64,000 bases of DNA, taken from positions 186,001 to 250,000 of the forward strand of contig NZ_JASJOU010000010.1 in NCBI RefSeq assembly GCF_030068605.1, written 5' to 3'. This DNA is from Xanthocytophaga agilis. GTDB taxonomy: Bacteria; Bacteroidota; Bacteroidia; Cytophagales; 172606-1. Position numbers and translations under genes: made by a program. Of this stretch, positions 25,745-35,205 are shown piece after piece. Each line of letters starts with the position of its first letter. The stretch's first letter is position 1. Under the pieces are notes generated by a model that worked only from the letters and a program-made list of their open reading frames with translations, had not been told where the DNA came from and made no database searches.

Positions 25745-26746
25745 TTGAAAAAAACAGTAGTATACGAGGCTGAAACCATTACTCGTCGTTCACCGCTAAA
25801 TTACAAAGAAATTTCACAATCAGAGGAGCCTTTCATCCGATTGGAAGAAACACTACCTATTTGTTATTTATGTGAATTGAACAATACACTCATTTCTCCC
25901 TATGGGATTGCATTCAAAAATGGACATATTATACAGGAGTCGGTATACTCTATGTTTACCCAAAACAAGAATGCTCTTACTTTTTATAAAAAGCTGCTCT
26001 TAGGTAAGGTCAAACGTGTATCAGCAGATTGTGTGATTGCACATAACGCATACTATGACAATTATTATCACTGGACTACAGAAGCATTGCCTCGTTTATT
26101 TAGTATTCGGGAAAAAGCACCTAATCTTACTTTACTCATTCACGAAAAAACACCACGTTTTATTGACGAGTACCTTCGTTTTTTTTCCTTTCGTGAGATT
26201 GTACGAATAAAAGATGATGAGATTGTATGGGCAAAAAAGCTTTGGCTACCTATGCATACAGCCCGAGGGCTTGCACATCGATTAGCTGTCGTTAAACAAC
26301 TAGGACACTGGATTCGTAGTCAGGCAGGAATACAACCTCAAAAGACAACAAAGAAAATATTCATCAGCAGGGAGAAAGCAAAGTACAGACGTGCTATCAA
26401 TGAAGCAGAGGTATTTGAGTTTTTTGAGCAACTAAGTTACGAAAAAACATATCTGGAAGATCTTACACTAAAAGATCAAATACAATTATTTACTAATGCT
26501 TCTAAGATAGCAGGCATTCATGGAGCAGGCTTTAGCAACCTTCTATATTCCTCTCAGGCAACCTTACTGACAGATATTATTCATCAGGAACATCAGCAGG
26601 ATGCCTTCTATAATCTTGCTGATGCTATGAATGTTGACTATCTGCGCATAGAATGCAAGGGAACCGGAAAAGAAAGCTATTGCGGCACAGATGATATTAT
26701 TGTAGATATTAAACAACTGGAAAAATATCAACCACTCCTAGCTTGA
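25745..26746 (+). CDS. Glycosyltransferase family 61-like protein
   Basis: The protein is 333 residues and resembles GT61 enzymes (EOGT/xylosyltransferase type, DUF563). Signatures are HNAYYDNYYHWTTEALPRL in the middle, FISREKAKYRRAIN, and IAGIHGAGFSNLLYS near the C-terminus. It is divergent from the GT2 pair, with which it shares a 33-base intergenic stretch and probably a glycan pathway. A TGA lies just two codons upstream, and the next methionine is far inside the domain, so the TTG at 25745 is the start. Confidence 0.85.
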   Translation: MKKTVVYEAETITRRSPLNYKEISQSEEPFIRLEETLPICYLCELNNTLISPYGIAFKNGHIIQESVYSMFTQNKNALTFYKKLLLGKVKRVSADCVIAHNAYYDNYYHWTTEALPRLFSIREKAPNLTLLIHEKTPRFIDEYLRFFSFREIVRIKDDEIVWAKKLWLPMHTARGLAHRLAVVKQLGHWIRSQAGIQPQKTTKKIFISREKAKYRRAINEAEVFEFFEQLSYEKTYLEDLTLKDQIQLFTNASKIAGIHGAGFSNLLYSSQATLLTDIIHQEHQQDAFYNLADAMNVDYLRIECKGTGKESYCGTDDIIVDIKQLEKYQPLLA

Positions 26747-26754
26747 TAGTATAT

Positions 26755-26776
26755 AGGAAGAGATTGATCTCTTCCT
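26755..26776. terminator. Bidirectional terminator between the GT61 gene and recG
   Basis: AGGAAGAGA (26755-26763) and TCTCTTCCT (26768-26776) form a perfect 9-bp stem with a TTGA loop, followed by GCTTTT on the plus strand. It lies between two converging stop codons. Confidence 0.65.
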
Positions 26777-26780
26777 GCTT

Positions 26781-28925
26781 TTAACTTATTCTGCTCCAAT
26801 TGGTTTCTTCTTTGCGAAGTGATTCAATATGGCGGCGGATAGGTTGATTTTGAGGTGAAGAAAGATCAGGATCAGCCTCTAATACCTGTGTTGCTGCATC
26901 TCGTGCTTCCTGTAAGATATATTGATCCTTAGCTAAATCTGCAATTAATAAATCCAGCACACCACTTTGCTGTGTCCCCGAAAGATCGCCAGGCCCTCTC
27001 AATTGAAGGTCAACTTCCGAAATCTCAAAGCCATCTGTAGTACGTACCATGGTTTCAATACGGGTACGTGCTTCTTTGCTTAACTTATAGTCAGTCATCA
27101 ATACACAATAACTTTGCTCTGCTCCCCGACCTACACGTCCCCGAAGCTGATGCAATTGTGCCAGTCCAAATTTCTCTGCACTTTCTATTACCATTACACT
27201 GGCATTAGGCACATTTACTCCTACTTCAATTACAGTAGTTGCAACCATGATGTGTGTCTCATGTTTTAGAAAGCGTTGCATCTCATAGTCTTTATCTCCA
27301 GAATTCATGCTTCCGTGTACAATACTAATCTGATACTCTGGAAAAGCTCTTGCAATACTCTCATATCCATCCATCAGATTCTTGTATGACATTTTCTCAG
27401 ACTCTTCAATCAATGGATAGACAATGTATACTTGACGTCCCAGTTGTAATTGCTCCCGCATAAACCCAAATACCCGCAAGCGGTGTGCATCATACCGATG
27501 TACAGTCTTAATAGGCTTGCGTCCGGCAGGAAGCTGATCTATCACAGAAACATCCAGATCTCCATACAGTGTCATTGCCAGAGTACGGGGAATTGGCGTT
27601 GCGGTCATCACCAGTACATGAGGCGGAGTGCTGTCATTTTTCTGCCAAAGACGGGCACGCTGGGCTACACCAAAACGGTGTTGCTCATCAATAACCGCAA
27701 GGCCAAGGTTTTTAAATTGTACTACATCTTCCAGCAAAGCATGAGTTCCTACAAGAATTTTCATCATTCCCAGCTGCAACTGCTGATGAATATCACGTCG
27801 GGCAGCAGCACGCGTAGATCCTGTCAGACAACCGATGCGAATACCCAACATATCTGCAAACTGTTTCAGTCCATTATAATGCTGGTCCGCTAAGATCTCC
27901 GTTGGTGCCATCATACAGGCTTGGGCGCCATTATCTATTGCCATCAACATACAGATAAAGGCAACAATGGTTTTTCCACTACCTACATCTCCCTGTAAAA
28001 GGCGGTTCATCTGCTTACCAGAACTCATATCCCTGTAAATTTCACGAATCACTTTTTTCTGTGCATCTGTCAGATCAAAGGGAATATGTTTGCGATAAAA
28101 GACATTCAGGAATGTATCCCCTTCTGGTGAATTTTTGAATATTTGTCCAGGAAACTCAACTTTGCGAATTAGCTTTTGTTTTAACAGCTTTAACTGAATA
28201 TAAAAAAGTTCTTCAAATTTGAGTCGGTTCTTTGCTTGTTCCAATGCATGTACCGTCTTAGGAAAATGAATACTCTCCATCGCTTCCAACTTAGATATCA
28301 GTTGGCGATGCTGAATTATATTCTCTGGTAGAGTTTCCCGTAAGTGATTACCTGCCTGGTCCAGTACCTGCCTCACCATTTGCCCTATTTGCTTACTTCC
28401 TACAAACTTCTTGCGCAACTTCTCTGTCAGATTGTAGACAGGTTGCAGCCCTCCGCTTGGCTGTACAGCTTTAGGGTCGTAGAGTTCCATCTCAGGATGT
28501 AGAACGCTATATTTCCCGTTAAAAAACTGAGGTTTGCCAAAAATGACATATTCCTGTTTAACTTTTAAATTTTTGGCTTGCCACTGAATACCCTGAAACC
28601 ACAATAATTCTATCTCACCTGTACTGTCAACAAAATAGGCGATCAAACGTTTTTTGCTTCCTTCTCCTGTTTCCTCTACGTAATCAACCTTGCCTCGTAT
28701 CTGTACATATGGCATTCCTTCATACATCTCACGAATTGTATAGAATTTCGTACGATCTTCATGTCTGAAGGGATAATACTGAATGACATCACCATATGTG
28801 AATATGCGCAGTTCAGTATTAAGTATAGCAGCTTTTTGAGGACCTACACCTTTAAGGAATTCGATTTTGGTATCGAAGAAGCTTCGTCTGACATTCTGGC
28901 TGGGTATGGTTTCAGTTTGCATCAT
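26781..28925 (-). CDS. recG: ATP-dependent DNA helicase RecG
   Basis: RecG remodels stalled replication forks and branched recombination intermediates. The protein is 714 residues, as expected. The N-terminal wedge/OB domain (about 30-250) starts with FLKGVGPQKA. The helicase motifs follow: Walker A LLQGDVGSGKTIVAF, Walker B DEQHRFGV, MTATPIPRTLAMT, HGSMNSGDKD, and the C-terminal HQLRGRVGRG with DLQLRGPGDLSGTQQSG, which is specific to RecG. Two adjacent ATG codons (28925 and 28922) are equivalent starts. Confidence 0.97.
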   Translation of the reverse strand: MMQTETIPSQNVRRSFFDTKIEFLKGVGPQKAAILNTELRIFTYGDVIQYYPFRHEDRTKFYTIREMYEGMPYVQIRGKVDYVEETGEGSKKRLIAYFVDSTGEIELLWFQGIQWQAKNLKVKQEYVIFGKPQFFNGKYSVLHPEMELYDPKAVQPSGGLQPVYNLTEKLRKKFVGSKQIGQMVRQVLDQAGNHLRETLPENIIQHRQLISKLEAMESIHFPKTVHALEQAKNRLKFEELFYIQLKLLKQKLIRKVEFPGQIFKNSPEGDTFLNVFYRKHIPFDLTDAQKKVIREIYRDMSSGKQMNRLLQGDVGSGKTIVAFICMLMAIDNGAQACMMAPTEILADQHYNGLKQFADMLGIRIGCLTGSTRAAARRDIHQQLQLGMMKILVGTHALLEDVVQFKNLGLAVIDEQHRFGVAQRARLWQKNDSTPPHVLVMTATPIPRTLAMTLYGDLDVSVIDQLPAGRKPIKTVHRYDAHRLRVFGFMREQLQLGRQVYIVYPLIEESEKMSYKNLMDGYESIARAFPEYQISIVHGSMNSGDKDYEMQRFLKHETHIMVATTVIEVGVNVPNASVMVIESAEKFGLAQLHQLRGRVGRGAEQSYCVLMTDYKLSKEARTRIETMVRTTDGFEISEVDLQLRGPGDLSGTQQSGVLDLLIADLAKDQYILQEARDAATQVLEADPDLSSPQNQPIRRHIESLRKEETNWSRIS

Positions 28926-29246
28926 TTCATTTTCAGATTACCGCTTTATAGTATCACGCTACAAAATTAATATCTTTTCAAAACTAAAGACGAATAACTA
29001 TCTGAAGAGTTTATGCCAGTACTTTGCCCATACTATTTTAAATAGATGGTGCAGGCATTCACTTCTCTTAAAACGCATTTTGGATAGATTAGTTTACTAT
29101 GCACACCTAACAGCAAGAACAGTCTTTAGCTATATTCATCTTAATCATATATAGGAGGTTACACATTGATGTAAAAAACAACAGGCATCAAAGTATATGC
29201 AATGAAAGTATCATTGTTATTCGGAAAAGTGGATTAACTCATTCTA
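28926..29246. other. Gap between corA and recG
   Basis: This 321-base stretch holds the recG promoter-like box at 28962-28969 at one end. The rest is AT-rich with no gene, repeat or convincing corA terminator that I can see. Confidence 0.5.
28962..28969 (-). promoter_or_regulatory. Possible -7 promoter element of recG
   Basis: On the minus strand this reads TAATTTTG (TAnnTTTG), about 37 bases before the recG ATG. No well-spaced upstream TTTG box was seen. Confidence 0.4.
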
Positions 29247-30311
29247 TTATAACCAGTTCTTCTTTCGAAACCAGGCAATCATACAAAGACAGCAAACAAA
29301 CATTACACCTAAAGTCCAGAAATAGCCGTAGCGTAAGTGTAATTCAGGCATATTGTCAAAGTTCATTCCATATACACCTGCAATAAATGTCAAAGGCATA
29401 AATATAGTGGAGATAATAGTCAGGACCTTCATGGTATCATTGGTCTTATTACTCAGACCAGATAAATAAACATCCAGTAAACCAGCAGCTATATCTCGAT
29501 ACGATTCCAGTGTATCAATTACCTGGATAGTATGATCATAGGCATCACGCAGATACTTCCTTGTCTCTTGCTCAATAAGAGGGCCTTCGTCCTGATATAA
29601 TGTATTGATAATCTCACGCATAGGCCATACTGCCTTCCGTACAAAAATCAATTCTCGTTTTAGCTGATACAATATAGCCAGATTCTGACGTGAAGGAGAC
29701 TGGCTTATCTCTTCTTCCAGGCCTTCCAGCTTCTCACCAATCTTTTCAAGTACCAGAAAATAATTATCAATGATTACATCCAATAATGAATACAGTAAAA
29801 AATCAGCCCCTCCCCGACGGATTCTACTACCATTGGATTTAATCCGTTCCCGTATGGGATCGAAGACATCTCCTGGTACCTCCTGTAGAGATAGCACATA
29901 GTGATCTCCTAATACAAAACTAACCTGCTCAATAAGCACTTCACCCTTTTTATCATCATAAGACAGCATTTTGCATAATACAAAAACGTAATTATCAAAG
30001 AACTCTATCTTAGGACGAAGCTGGGAGTTTAAAATATCTTCCAATACCAGATTATGCAGACCATAGGCATTTCCTACTTCTTTTACTACCTCTACTTTCT
30101 GTATTCCATCCATATCTACCCATTTCACAAGCCCTTTTTCATGATTGGGAAAACATTGCTCCAAATGTGTAACTTCGGTTACCTGAAAACGATCCTGATT
30201 ATATGTATGTATACTTATCCGAACATTTCCTACAGGTTTATCCCCAATGTAGATCAGTGTTCCCGGAGGAGTTCCTACCCACTGTGTATTATGATGCAGT
30301 TTCTGTGACAT
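29247..30311 (-). CDS. corA: Magnesium/cobalt transporter CorA
   Basis: From the ATG at 30311 (MSQKLHHNTQ) the protein is 354 residues, normal for CorA. The long cytoplasmic alpha/beta domain is followed by a helical stalk and two C-terminal membrane segments with the pore signature YGMNFDNMPEL between them (the GMN motif). The frame is open 54 residues further upstream, into the phzF-like gene, with no family resemblance. It follows lpxK and the phzF-like gene on the same strand with a 43-base gap. Confidence 0.93.
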   Translation of the reverse strand: MSQKLHHNTQWVGTPPGTLIYIGDKPVGNVRISIHTYNQDRFQVTEVTHLEQCFPNHEKGLVKWVDMDGIQKVEVVKEVGNAYGLHNLVLEDILNSQLRPKIEFFDNYVFVLCKMLSYDDKKGEVLIEQVSFVLGDHYVLSLQEVPGDVFDPIRERIKSNGSRIRRGGADFLLYSLLDVIIDNYFLVLEKIGEKLEGLEEEISQSPSRQNLAILYQLKRELIFVRKAVWPMREIINTLYQDEGPLIEQETRKYLRDAYDHTIQVIDTLESYRDIAAGLLDVYLSGLSNKTNDTMKVLTIISTIFMPLTFIAGVYGMNFDNMPELHLRYGYFWTLGVMFVCCLCMIAWFRKKNWL

Positions 30312-30354
30312 AGTTGTGACTTGATAAATCTTAAAAATTCTACTGCTTCTTACC

Positions 30355-31251
30355 TCATACCTCCCACCATCCATGTGAGACTTTTTGTACTTTTCCCCCA
30401 ATACGAATAGTATATTGGTCTCTGCCCAATCGTTTTCCATCATGGTAAAGCAAAGATGGTCGGGACATAGCATACCCCTGTTCTACACGGATTTGCAGAG
30501 AATCATTACTCAATACTTGATTCTTAAGTAAATAGGCTAATAAACAACCGTTAGCACTACCTGTAGCAGCATCCTCTACCATGCTGTTATTCATAGGGTA
30601 AAACATTCTGCTACTAATATGATTATCTGGTTCGTAGGTTTCCTGAGTAAATACCATACAACCCATTCTGCTAGAACCCATGTGACGGTTATAATGTTGC
30701 AGAAATTTCAGAAACTTTGCCAGATCGACCTGAATAGATTTCAATGCTGCCAGACTACGCAATGGTACAATCTGAAACAAGATTCCTGTTGATACTTCTT
30801 CTACAGGAAAGTCTGATAAAATATCATCAGGGGTCAAACCCAGAAAATCAGCTACTTCATCTTTTGAATAAGTCTGACCAAAGCTGGGATTTATTTGTTG
30901 CATCCAAAGCACATTATCGGTAAAATCAACTGGAATAGCGCCTATCTTTAGGGATAACATAATTTGTGCCACTGGTTGCTTTAAAATTTCTTCGCGAATG
31001 ATATAAGCGGTACCAAGCGTAGGATGTCCGGCAAATGGCAACTCCTGATCAGGTGTAAATATTCTAACTTCAAAGCCATACGAACTATCTGCTGCCCGAT
31101 TGATAAAGGTAGTTTCAGCAAAGTTGATTTCCTTTGCTATAGCAAGCATCTGTATCTTGTTGAGTTGCCCTTCGTGCTCAAAAACAGCAAGCTGATTACC
31201 TTCATATTTCTTTTCGGCAAATACATCCACAATGTGAAAAGGGATTTGCAT
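30355..31251 (-). CDS. PhzF-family isomerase/epimerase-like protein
   Basis: The protein is 298 residues. It shows the PhzF fold signatures: N-terminal VDVFAEKKYEGNQLAVF and AKEINFAETTFI, where the glutamate is the expected catalytic residue, then RIFTPDQELPFAGHPTLGTAYII, and in the second half VEDAATGSANGCLLAYLL. No phenazine genes are present, so it is one of the many PhzF relatives of unknown substrate. It lies 15 bases after lpxK, so the two are probably cotranscribed. Confidence 0.9.
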   Translation of the reverse strand: MQIPFHIVDVFAEKKYEGNQLAVFEHEGQLNKIQMLAIAKEINFAETTFINRAADSSYGFEVRIFTPDQELPFAGHPTLGTAYIIREEILKQPVAQIMLSLKIGAIPVDFTDNVLWMQQINPSFGQTYSKDEVADFLGLTPDDILSDFPVEEVSTGILFQIVPLRSLAALKSIQVDLAKFLKFLQHYNRHMGSSRMGCMVFTQETYEPDNHISSRMFYPMNNSMVEDAATGSANGCLLAYLLKNQVLSNDSLQIRVEQGYAMSRPSLLYHDGKRLGRDQYTIRIGGKVQKVSHGWWEV

Positions 31252-31266
31252 AAACTGACAGGATAT

Positions 31267-32334
31267 TTAATTAATGATCAATTGATTGAAAGTTTCTTTT
31301 TCTTCAAATAAAAAGTAGATCTCAATAGGCAAATAGAAAAAGGAAATTTCAGGTGGCAACTCCAGTTGTGATAATTTGACAAAATCCTTTTCTGTTGTCA
31401 ATACTGTTGAAACACCCGCTTTCTGACAAGCAGATTGTATAGTCTTGATATCTGCTTGTGTATAATCGTGGTGATCCTTAAAATCTAGATGCACTCTACA
31501 ATCAAAATGCTGTTTTACGTACTCTTCAAGAATATGAGATTGGGCAATTCCTGATACAAGTATAAGTTGATTCAAAAATGTATTCTGTATAAATTCTGAA
31601 AATGGCAGAGGAGCACTATAACGAATGCTGGAGAAAAAGACAGGGGTGGTAAGCTTTGTGTATTTGCGGATTTTTGAGGAAATCTGTTGTCGGACAGAAT
31701 CGGGCAAATCAGGAGGACACTTGCTTACAATTACAACATCAGCTCTGCGTGCGCCTATTCGGGTTTCTCGCAAATTACCTGTTGGCAATAACAGATCATT
31801 ATAAAACAAGCGATTATAATCTGTTAACAGGATAGAGAAAGACGGTTTGACAGGTCTATGCTGAAAAGCATCATCCAGCAAAATAAGTGGAGAATTCAGC
31901 ACCCTGTGTTGGGTATTTCTAACAGTTTGCTTTATCCAGCGATAAATTTTTCCAATAGCCGCAACCCGATCTTCTCCTACTGTCACTGTAATTTCTTTAC
32001 CAAACTTGCGAAAAAACTGCATGGGCTCATCACCAATTTGCTGTGGTTTCGTATTCTCATCTGCAATAAGGAATCCTTTTGTTTTACGCCCATATCCCCT
32101 GCTTAGAGTTATTAATGTATGAGTATCCTTCAATAATCGGATTAAATACTCTGTGTGAGGAGTTTTTCCGGTACCACCAACTGTTAAATTACCAACCACA
32201 ATAGTAGGGACAGGGAATGAATGGGAGCGGAATATTCCTTTGGAATAAAGCCAATTACGAAGTGTTGTGACTGTTGCATAGATACAGGCTACAGGAAATA
32301 ACAACCAGCGTAGTAATACAAAAAGTTTTTTCAT
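31267..32334 (-). CDS. lpxK: Tetraacyldisaccharide 4'-kinase
   Basis: The enzyme phosphorylates the 4' position of the lipid A precursor at the inner membrane. The protein is 355 residues with an N-terminal hydrophobic anchor (about 5-25) and the Walker A VGNLTVGGTGKTPHTEYL near 48-65. LDDAFQHRP (catalytic region) and TTEKDFVKL are also visible. Its presence shows a lipid-A-bearing outer membrane. The upstream gene is ispE after 144 bases; phzF-like and corA follow. Confidence 0.94.
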   Translation of the reverse strand: MKKLFVLLRWLLFPVACIYATVTTLRNWLYSKGIFRSHSFPVPTIVVGNLTVGGTGKTPHTEYLIRLLKDTHTLITLSRGYGRKTKGFLIADENTKPQQIGDEPMQFFRKFGKEITVTVGEDRVAAIGKIYRWIKQTVRNTQHRVLNSPLILLDDAFQHRPVKPSFSILLTDYNRLFYNDLLLPTGNLRETRIGARRADVVIVSKCPPDLPDSVRQQISSKIRKYTKLTTPVFFSSIRYSAPLPFSEFIQNTFLNQLILVSGIAQSHILEEYVKQHFDCRVHLDFKDHHDYTQADIKTIQSACQKAGVSTVLTTEKDFVKLSQLELPPEISFFYLPIEIYFLFEEKETFNQLIIN

Positions 32335-32478
32335 TAGGCTGTATGGATACAGATAATCAGTAAATTATGCATTTTGATTCCTCTCAAATCCATTGAAATA
32401 CTTCACAAATTTTATCTAAGTTACAATTGTAATCAGTAGTAATCCAGACCTTAAATAAACTCCGTACTCTGGAATAGA

Positions 32479-33294
32479 TTATTGTTGAAGAAATCCGCTC
32501 CATACGAGGTATTCCGATGGAAATATTTCTTCAACAGAGATTTCTTTTTCAAAGATGCCAAAAACAGTGGAGCCAGAACCTGACATAGTTGCATAAAGGG
32601 CGCCTTTATCATAAAGTGTTTGTTTTAAAGTTGCTAAGACAGGATAACGGGCAAAAACCCCATCCTCAAAATCATTAACCAGTGTATCTTTCCAGCTACT
32701 TACTGGTTGTTCAAGTACTTCTTTTAAAGGTATAACGGGCTTTTGAGGTTTTATACCTGCATATGCTTCCCCGGTAGATACATGGATAGCAGGATAGACT
32801 AATATTATATAATATCCTTTAATAGATACTGATATATCTTCAAACTGATCACCTTTATTATAACAATAACGGGGATAGTTCTGAATGAAGAAGGCACAAT
32901 CGCTTCCAATAGGTCGTATATAGTCTTCCATTTGTGAAGGGCTAAGCTTCAGATTAAACTTTTCATTTAGCAGTTTAATCGTAAACGCAGCATCTGCCGA
33001 CCCTCCCCCTAATCCGGCACCAATTGGAATAACTTTATGCAAGTGAATATGTACAGAAGGCAAATCAAAGTCTTTTTTCAGAGCATTATAAGCTTTTAAA
33101 CATAAGTTGCTGTCTGGGTTGCCTGGAATTGAGATACCGGAACTGGTAAAAGTTAGCTTGTCAGATTCTATGATCTCAAGTACATCTGTCCATCCAACAG
33201 AATAAAAACAGGATTCAAGGTTATGGTAGCCATCAGGTCTTTTTTCTGTAATATGAAGACCCAGATTAATTTTAGCATTTGGAAAAGATAACAT
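32479..33294 (-). CDS. ispE: 4-(cytidine 5'-diphospho)-2-C-methyl-D-erythritol kinase
   Basis: A GHMP-family kinase of the non-mevalonate isoprenoid pathway. The protein is 271 residues, a little shorter than the E. coli enzyme. Signatures are the N-terminal FPNAKINLGLHITEKRPDGYH, the ATP loop PIGAGLGGGSADAAF, GSDCAFFI and the C-terminal MSGSGSTVFGIF. The start is ATG. It is divergent from the GH140-like gene. Confidence 0.95.
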   Translation of the reverse strand: MLSFPNAKINLGLHITEKRPDGYHNLESCFYSVGWTDVLEIIESDKLTFTSSGISIPGNPDSNLCLKAYNALKKDFDLPSVHIHLHKVIPIGAGLGGGSADAAFTIKLLNEKFNLKLSPSQMEDYIRPIGSDCAFFIQNYPRYCYNKGDQFEDISVSIKGYYIILVYPAIHVSTGEAYAGIKPQKPVIPLKEVLEQPVSSWKDTLVNDFEDGVFARYPVLATLKQTLYDKGALYATMSGSGSTVFGIFEKEISVEEIFPSEYLVWSGFLQQ

Positions 33295-33512
33295 CAGATT
33301 ATAGTATATTCTTAATTGGCAAGAAAATGGTATCTTAGTAAGATAGTAAATAATTCATACAAAGAACTAAAATATGGATTGAGGAAACAAATGCTATGAA
33401 AAATGGTAAATTTATATGAATTGCATTCTATCATCAGATAAATCATTTTGTTTCATACCATTCCGAGCCAATCTGTTCTGATCCCATTTCAGATAATCAT
33501 CCCTTAGTAAAC

Positions 33513-34841
33513 ATGTCATTTTTAGAAAACTCCCAGCGTTTAAAAGTTAATACAACCAAGCGTTTTTTGACTTACGATAACGGTGAACCATTTTTTTATC
33601 TTGGGGACACTGCATGGGAACTGTTTCACAGATTAACCAGAAATGAAGCAGATTTGTATCTGCAAGATCGTGCCAGTAAAGGTTTCACAGTTATACAGGC
33701 AGTTGCTTTGGCAGAATTGGATGGACTTACTGTATCAAATCCCTACGGAGAGTTCCCATTAATTGACAAAGATCCTACAAAAGTCAACGAGAAATATTTT
33801 GAGCATGTTGACTACATAATACAGAAGGCAGCTTCACTTGGTTTGTTTACAGGACTATTACCTACCTGGGGAGATAAATGGAATAAAAAATGGGGTGCAG
33901 GACCTGAAATATTTACAGTTGAGAATGCCCGGTTATACGGAATATGGATTGCCAATCGCTATAAAAATTATCCAATTATATGGATACTTGGTGGAGATCG
34001 TCCTATAGAAACTGAAAATCATAAAGAAGTTATTTGTGCAATGGCAGAAGGAATTCGCAGTGTAACAGGTAATACACAACTTATGACCTTTCATCCTATG
34101 GGCGATCATACGTCTTCCGAAGTGTTTCATAATGATCTTTGGCTCGACTTTAATATGTTTCAATCTGGCCATGTTACCAGAAACCTTCCTAACTACAAGT
34201 TTACTCTAAATGATTACCACAAAACACCCACAAAACCTGTACTGGATGGAGAGCCCCGTTATGAAGATCATCCTGTAAACTGGCGGATAGAGAATGGATA
34301 TTTCGATGACTTTGATATCCGACAGGCAGCCTACTGGTCTATGTTATCAGGTGCATGTGGACACACTTATGGAAATCACAATATCTGGCAATTCTGGCAG
34401 ATAGATAGAAAACCTATATCAGCAGCTCGTACGTCATGGAATGAGGCATTAAAACATCCAGGTGCCTCTCAACTAGGATATATGCGTCAGCTATTTGAAT
34501 CTCGTCCCTGGCAATTACTACTACCAGACCAAACAATTGTTGGTTTAATTGATTCACAAATTGGTCACGTAAAAGCCGCCTTGGCTTCAGATGGAAGTTT
34601 TGCTTTTGTGTATGTTCCGAATGGTGAATCCATAACGATGAACATGACCAGGCTTTCAAGCCAACAATTAGTTGCCTGGTGGTATAATCCCAAGACAGGA
34701 ATTGCGACTTCTATTGGAAAAGTTTTTGGCCAGAACTTTAGAATGTTCAAAGCCCCAGGAGAATTATTCAGAAGTAATGACTGGGTATTGGTAATTGATG
34801 ATTATACCAGAGGTTTTGGAGTACCAGGTATAAAACTGTGA
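33513..34841 (+). CDS. Glycoside hydrolase family 140-like protein (DUF4038, apiosidase type)
   Basis: The protein is 442 residues. It opens with RFLTYDNGEPFFYLGDTAWELFHRLTRNEAD, the DUF4038 signature, and continues as a TIM barrel with IIWILGGDRP (putative catalytic aspartate) and LDGEPRYEDHP (putative catalytic glutamate). The last ~90 residues are a small beta domain typical of the family. Known GH140 enzymes remove apiose from rhamnogalacturonan II. I see no signal peptide: the protein begins MSFLENSQRLKVNTTKRF. That is unusual for a plant-polysaccharide enzyme and suggests cytoplasmic action on imported oligosaccharides or a different substrate. Confidence 0.85.
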   Translation: MSFLENSQRLKVNTTKRFLTYDNGEPFFYLGDTAWELFHRLTRNEADLYLQDRASKGFTVIQAVALAELDGLTVSNPYGEFPLIDKDPTKVNEKYFEHVDYIIQKAASLGLFTGLLPTWGDKWNKKWGAGPEIFTVENARLYGIWIANRYKNYPIIWILGGDRPIETENHKEVICAMAEGIRSVTGNTQLMTFHPMGDHTSSEVFHNDLWLDFNMFQSGHVTRNLPNYKFTLNDYHKTPTKPVLDGEPRYEDHPVNWRIENGYFDDFDIRQAAYWSMLSGACGHTYGNHNIWQFWQIDRKPISAARTSWNEALKHPGASQLGYMRQLFESRPWQLLLPDQTIVGLIDSQIGHVKAALASDGSFAFVYVPNGESITMNMTRLSSQQLVAWWYNPKTGIATSIGKVFGQNFRMFKAPGELFRSNDWVLVIDDYTRGFGVPGIKL

Positions 34842-35205
34842 TTGGAAGACGATAGACAAACGTCATTACCTACCTATTTTTATATTCCAGACAATAACAA
34901 TGTAAGATTTCAAAGATCTTTTCACTTTTTGCATCGAAAGTGTTTACCTAAACAAGCTTCAGTATATTAATTAGTGGTATTTCTTACACTTAATTTTCAA
35001 GCGTTTACTAAAAAAATAATATAAGATCTTATTTCATCAGAATTGATTTTACGCTGACAAAAATGCGGATTCACTAGAAAGTGAAAATGTATTGTTTCTA
35101 ACTACTACTTCCAGCTTAGCTTCTCTTAAATAGACAGATAGATTTACTCTTGATAAGTTACTTATTTGTGTAACCACACCCGTCTAACGCCCTTAAACTT
35201 TGATT
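34842..35205. other. Long leader region upstream of the A-T-TE gene
   Basis: This 364-base AT-rich stretch contains two perfect palindromes with an AAGATCTT core (34912-34921 and 35021-35032) and a small hairpin TTCAC/GTGAA (35070-35085). I see no gene and no good TAnnTTTG box. It may hold an unrecognised control region. Confidence 0.4.

Noticed and set aside
27450-27893. Plus-strand frame of 147 codons
   Set aside because: Entirely antisense to recG helicase motifs.
28867-29154. Plus-strand frame of 95 codons upstream of recG
   Set aside because: Overlaps the recG start and promoter in antisense; composition typical of AT-rich non-coding DNA.
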